Shown here: positions 5,601-7,464 of the stretch, one piece after another
How the letters are laid out: each line of letters begins with the position of its first letter
Position numbering within the stretch: the first letter of the stretch is position 1
Source: JBCBKL01 sp038521825
GTDB taxonomy: Bacteria > Pseudomonadota > Alphaproteobacteria > Rhodobacterales > Rhodobacteraceae
Assembly: GCA_038521825.1 (NCBI GenBank)
Contig: JBCBKL010000052.1
Span: 1 to 7,464 of the forward strand
Direction of reading: 5' to 3'
DNA length: 7,464 nucleotides
Made by a program: the position numbers and the translations under genes
The notes under the pieces: generated by a model
What the model was told of the DNA's origin: nothing
Seen by the model: the letters and a program-made list of their open reading frames with translations, nothing else
Database searches by the model: none

Positions 5601-5999
5601 ATGGAACAGCTTCCCCAAATCACGCTCATCGTGACGGCAGTATTTGTGTTGATGAGCATTCCAATGGCAATTTCTGTTGGTGTGCGTCGGGCCAAGACCG
5701 GGATTTTGTTGCTTCATGGCGATGATGAAGCCCTGCTACGCCTGATGCGGGCACACGGGAACTTCATCGAATACGTCCCGCTTGCCATTCTGGCCCTCGC
5801 AGCGGCCGAGGTTGCCGGTGCTGCCCCATGGCTTGTCGCCATCTGTGGTGGTGTCTTGCTTATTGCACGCATAATCCACTTCTTCGGGTTGCGTGCGGCA
5901 GCCGACAGCAAAGGCCGGCCAATTGGCGCAGGGCTTACAAATGCGACAATGCTGGTCCTTGCCCTCGCGATCCTCTGGCAGCTCGGCACTGCTATCTGA
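5601..5999 (+). CDS. MAPEG-family integral membrane protein
   Basis: This 132-residue protein has about four predicted membrane segments (roughly residues 7-27, 58-74, 75-97 and 111-130). The family signature RAHGNFIEYVPLAILALA occupies residues 50-67, and GRPIGAGLT (105-113) precedes the last helix. Eukaryotic MAPEG members handle glutathione and lipid mediators; bacterial ones are mostly uncharacterised, some with glutathione transferase or peroxidase activity. It would act in the inner membrane. ATG 5601 has GGAGGG 5 bases upstream, and the gene starts 24 bases after the VOC stop. Its presence next to a VOC protein fits a glutathione-linked detoxification theme, but that is inference. Confidence 0.9.
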   Translation: MEQLPQITLIVTAVFVLMSIPMAISVGVRRAKTGILLLHGDDEALLRLMRAHGNFIEYVPLAILALAAAEVAGAAPWLVAICGGVLLIARIIHFFGLRAAADSKGRPIGAGLTNATMLVLALAILWQLGTAI

Positions 6000-6343
6000 T
6001 GCCAGTGGATGAGGCCCTGACTGCCCGCATGCGTGATGCATTGGCCGCGCATGTGGGTATCTCTGAAAAACGGATGATGGGCGGGACCTGCTTCTTTTTG
6101 AATGGCAACATGCTGAGTGGTGCGCGGCGTCACAAAGATGGAGTCGGACGCTTCATGTTCCGGGTGGGCAAAGCGCAAGAGACAACGTCGCTGGCCGATC
6201 CAACCGCATATGCAGTGATACATGGCACCCGCAAACTGGGTGGGTTTGTCCGGGTGGATGAAGGCGATTGCGATGAAGCTGCTTTGCAACGATGGCTGCA
6301 GCTTTGCCTTGCACACGCTGCGGCCTTGCCCGCCAAGGATTGA
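5999..6343 (+). CDS. TfoX N-terminal-domain protein
   Basis: This 114-residue protein has the TfoX/Sxy N-terminal domain alone (COG3070 type). The conserved opening helix DEALTARMRDALAAHVG is followed by EKRMMGGTCFFLNGNMLSG (residues 24-41; most relatives have MFGG) and by the FRVGKAQE and GFVRVDEG strands. Such stand-alone proteins are common in alphaproteobacteria and need not control competence as the two-domain gammaproteobacterial TfoX does; the function is unknown. The start is the ATG in TGATG, overlapping the MAPEG stop by one base, which indicates translational coupling. A longer in-frame extension upstream (to 5828) runs through the MAPEG gene and is rejected. The stop is directly followed by the next gene. 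Confidence 0.87.
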   Translation: MPVDEALTARMRDALAAHVGISEKRMMGGTCFFLNGNMLSGARRHKDGVGRFMFRVGKAQETTSLADPTAYAVIHGTRKLGGFVRVDEGDCDEAALQRWLQLCLAHAAALPAKD

Positions 6344-6355
6344 ATGGAGGATGTG

Positions 6356-7015
6356 ATGGCATCATTCGACAGTTTCTCGCCCGAAGCATTGAGCTTCCTG
6401 AGCGATCTGAAGACCAACAACACGAAAGATTGGTTTGCGACGAATAAAGCGACTTACGATATTCACTTGAAGGAGCCAGGCAAGCAATTCGCGGATGCAA
6501 TGTCGTTGGCCTTGCGCGATATCTCGGCCTGTGAGCACGACAGCAAGGTTTTCCGGATTCATCGCGATGTGCGTTTCTCAAAGGACAAAACACCCTACAA
6601 TGCGCACTTCCACGTGGCGTTCATGCCGAAGGAACAAGCGGGCCAACAGCCAATGTGGTTCTTTGGTCTGTCACCTAAAAAGCTTTCTCTTGGTTGCGGC
6701 GTGTTTCAGTATGACAAGGAAGCGCTGGTTGCCTTCCGATCCGCTATGGCTGGGCCGAGAGGAGCAGAGCTGATCCAACTTACAACCGACTTCCGCGCGG
6801 CTGGTTTCCGCGTGGGAGAACCAGAACTGAAACGCGTGCCTTCTGGCTTCAACAAGGATCATCCTCATGGGGAGGCGCTGCGCCGCAAAGGCTTTGCGGT
6901 CTGGATTGACGTGGCGGACCCGACATTCGTAACTAAACCGAACTTCGTAAAGAGAGCGACCGGACTTTTTTGTCAAATCATGCCGGTGTTTCGACTGCTC
7001 TCGCAGGTAGCCTAA
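6356..7015 (+). CDS. DUF2461 / TIGR02453 family protein
   Basis: This 219-residue protein belongs to the DUF2461 family, widespread in bacteria and without an established function. Recognisable motifs are FLSDLKTNNTKDWF (residues 14-27), FRIHRDVRFSKDKTPYN (66-82), the ELKRVPSGF segment (157-165) and the following DHPHGEALRRKGFAVW. The length is usual for the family, and the C-terminal helix (FCQIMPVFRLLSQVA) looks complete. ATG 6356 is chosen because GGAGG lies 5 bases upstream (6346-6350); the ATG at 6344 overlaps that site. The TfoX stop is 12 bases upstream. It is the last gene of the cluster. Confidence 0.88.
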   Translation: MASFDSFSPEALSFLSDLKTNNTKDWFATNKATYDIHLKEPGKQFADAMSLALRDISACEHDSKVFRIHRDVRFSKDKTPYNAHFHVAFMPKEQAGQQPMWFFGLSPKKLSLGCGVFQYDKEALVAFRSAMAGPRGAELIQLTTDFRAAGFRVGEPELKRVPSGFNKDHPHGEALRRKGFAVWIDVADPTFVTKPNFVKRATGLFCQIMPVFRLLSQVA

Positions 7016-7031
7016 TTGCAATTTTCAGTCG

Positions 7032-7058
7032 CAGCGAACGGCTGCTTTAACTGGCCGC
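7032..7058 (+). repeat. Degenerate intergenic repeat, copy B
   Basis: CAGCGAACGGCTGCTTT followed by AACTGGCCGC matches the core of the repeat at 3379-3404. It lies just after the DUF2461 stop and 20 bases before copy C. Confidence 0.45.
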
Positions 7059-7078
7059 ACTACAGCATCCGGCATCCC

Positions 7079-7103
7079 CAGTGAACGGCAGCTCTGGGCC
7101 GCC
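7079..7103 (+). repeat. Degenerate intergenic repeat, copy C
   Basis: CAGTGAACGGCAGCTCT followed by GGGCCGCC is a third relative of the repeat at 3379-3404. Its right half forms the left arm of the hairpin at 7095-7118. Confidence 0.4.
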
Positions 7104-7118
7104 CATAATGGCGGCCCA
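7095..7118. terminator. Hairpin terminator between the operon and the integrase remnant
   Basis: TGGGCCGCC at 7095-7103 pairs perfectly with GGCGGCCCA at 7110-7118 around a 6-base loop (CATAAT). The plus strand continues TATCTTT, a weak T-rich tail. It sits 80 bases after the last operon gene and 6 bases before the end of the convergent integrase remnant, so it may stop transcription from both sides. The GC-rich stem is strong; the weak T-tract makes intrinsic termination likely but not certain. Confidence 0.6.
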
Positions 7119-7123
7119 TATCT

Positions 7124-7464
7124 TTAGATTTCGATAGCTTCCGCGATCGCCAGGGCGTCTTCAAGCTCAACGCCCAGATATCGAACTGTGCTGTCCATTT
7201 GTGTGACCCAAGAGGAGCTGAACAGCACGCAAATTGCCAGTCTTTTTATAGATCTGCGTCACCTTCGTCCGGCGCATCGAGTGGGTTCCGTAAGCTGTCG
7301 CTTCTAATCCAATTGATGTCACCCAGTCACGGACGATACGTGCGTACTGCCGGGTCGATATATGCAACCGCTCATGAAACCGTCCGGTGTCCTTCCCCCG
7401 TAAAACTGGGCCATTACACTTGGCATAGAAGGGGGACATTGAATGGCGAGGAAGCGGCACTCTG
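7124..7464 (-). pseudogene. C-terminal part of a tyrosine integrase, frameshifted
   Basis: This is the catalytic end of a tyrosine-type integrase. The minus strand encodes ISTRQYARIVRDWVTSIGL, then YGTHSMRRTKVTQIYKKTGN (with the His-x-x-Arg motif) and LRAVQLLLGHT (with the second His). The frame then shifts: an ORF ending at 7167 reads NGQHSSISGR, whereas the neighbouring frame continues MDSTVRYLGVELEDALAI to a TAA at 7124-7126. Relatives have GHTKMDSTVRYLG, so two A residues were probably lost at 7198-7200. The shift falls just before the nucleophile Tyr (in RYLG), which inactivates the protein. The first ~20 residues before GRFHERLHISTRQ do not look like integrase, and the gene runs off the window, so the N-terminal part is missing or displaced. 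Confidence 0.8.

Noticed and set aside
5828..5998. Upstream extension of the TfoX frame through the MAPEG gene
   Set aside because: The extension reads as out-of-frame MAPEG sequence; the TGATG overlap gives the natural start and the right family length.
5007..6316. Long minus-strand frames (5007-5717 and 5714-6316) opposite the VOC, MAPEG and TfoX genes
   Set aside because: The plus-strand genes have family motifs, good ribosome sites and tight spacing. The antisense translations have none of these.
6900..7015. Suspected frameshift at the end of the DUF2461 gene
   Set aside because: The C-terminal helix ending LLSQVA fits the family and total length is normal, so the gene appears complete.
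1..7464. CRISPR array, tRNA, rRNA or phage-defence system
   Set aside because: No regularly spaced repeats, no cloverleaf or rRNA-like sequence, and no nuclease, toxin or effector genes apart from transposition and recombination enzymes were seen.

Overview
The window looks like part of an accessory or rearranged region from an alphaproteobacterium, most likely a Rhodobacterales (Roseobacter-type) species. This rests on GC-rich coding sequence, on the protein families and how they are worded, and on a degenerate GAAyGGCnGCTTT-type intergenic motif that I associate with that group from memory. No rRNA, tRNA or CRISPR array was seen.

Left part (1-740) is debris. A possible gene tail open at the left edge (3-239) is followed by the start of an IS3-type OrfA that carries an early amber stop and is cut off after about 80 codons. 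It is joined in frame to the last ~50 codons of an AraC-type regulator, which has its own amber stop where a Tyr is expected.

Middle (about 860-3250, minus strand) is an IS91-family element. It has a tyrosine recombinase gene followed 12 bases later by a full-length HUH/Y2 transposase, with about 250 bases of non-coding sequence downstream that contains a hairpin beside a CAAG. Both enzymes keep all recognisable catalytic residues, so the element may be active. Its exact ends are not resolved.

Right part (3449-7118, plus strand) is a compact six-gene cluster: a DGPF/YciI-like protein, an ECF42-type sigma factor with a long C-terminal helical/TPR domain, a VOC (glyoxalase-fold) protein, a MAPEG-family membrane protein, a TfoX N-terminal-domain protein and a DUF2461 protein. 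A TGTCGG-N17-CGTC element upstream of the DGPF gene fits the promoter I recall for ECF42 factors, which suggests that the sigma factor drives its own operon. A 14-bp hairpin between the sigma and VOC genes overlaps the VOC ribosome binding site. The cluster ends in a strong hairpin at 7095-7118. Together the genes look like a self-regulated stress or detoxification operon, but no substrate can be read from the sequence.

Right edge (7124-7464, minus strand) is the C-terminal part of a second, unrelated tyrosine integrase, broken by a frameshift just before its catalytic tyrosine.

The ECF42 cluster therefore sits between an IS91 element and a dead integrase. Nothing here amounts to a clearly new system. 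The most testable points are the sigma-factor promoter, the ribosome-site hairpin and the possible mobilisation of the cluster by the IS91 element.
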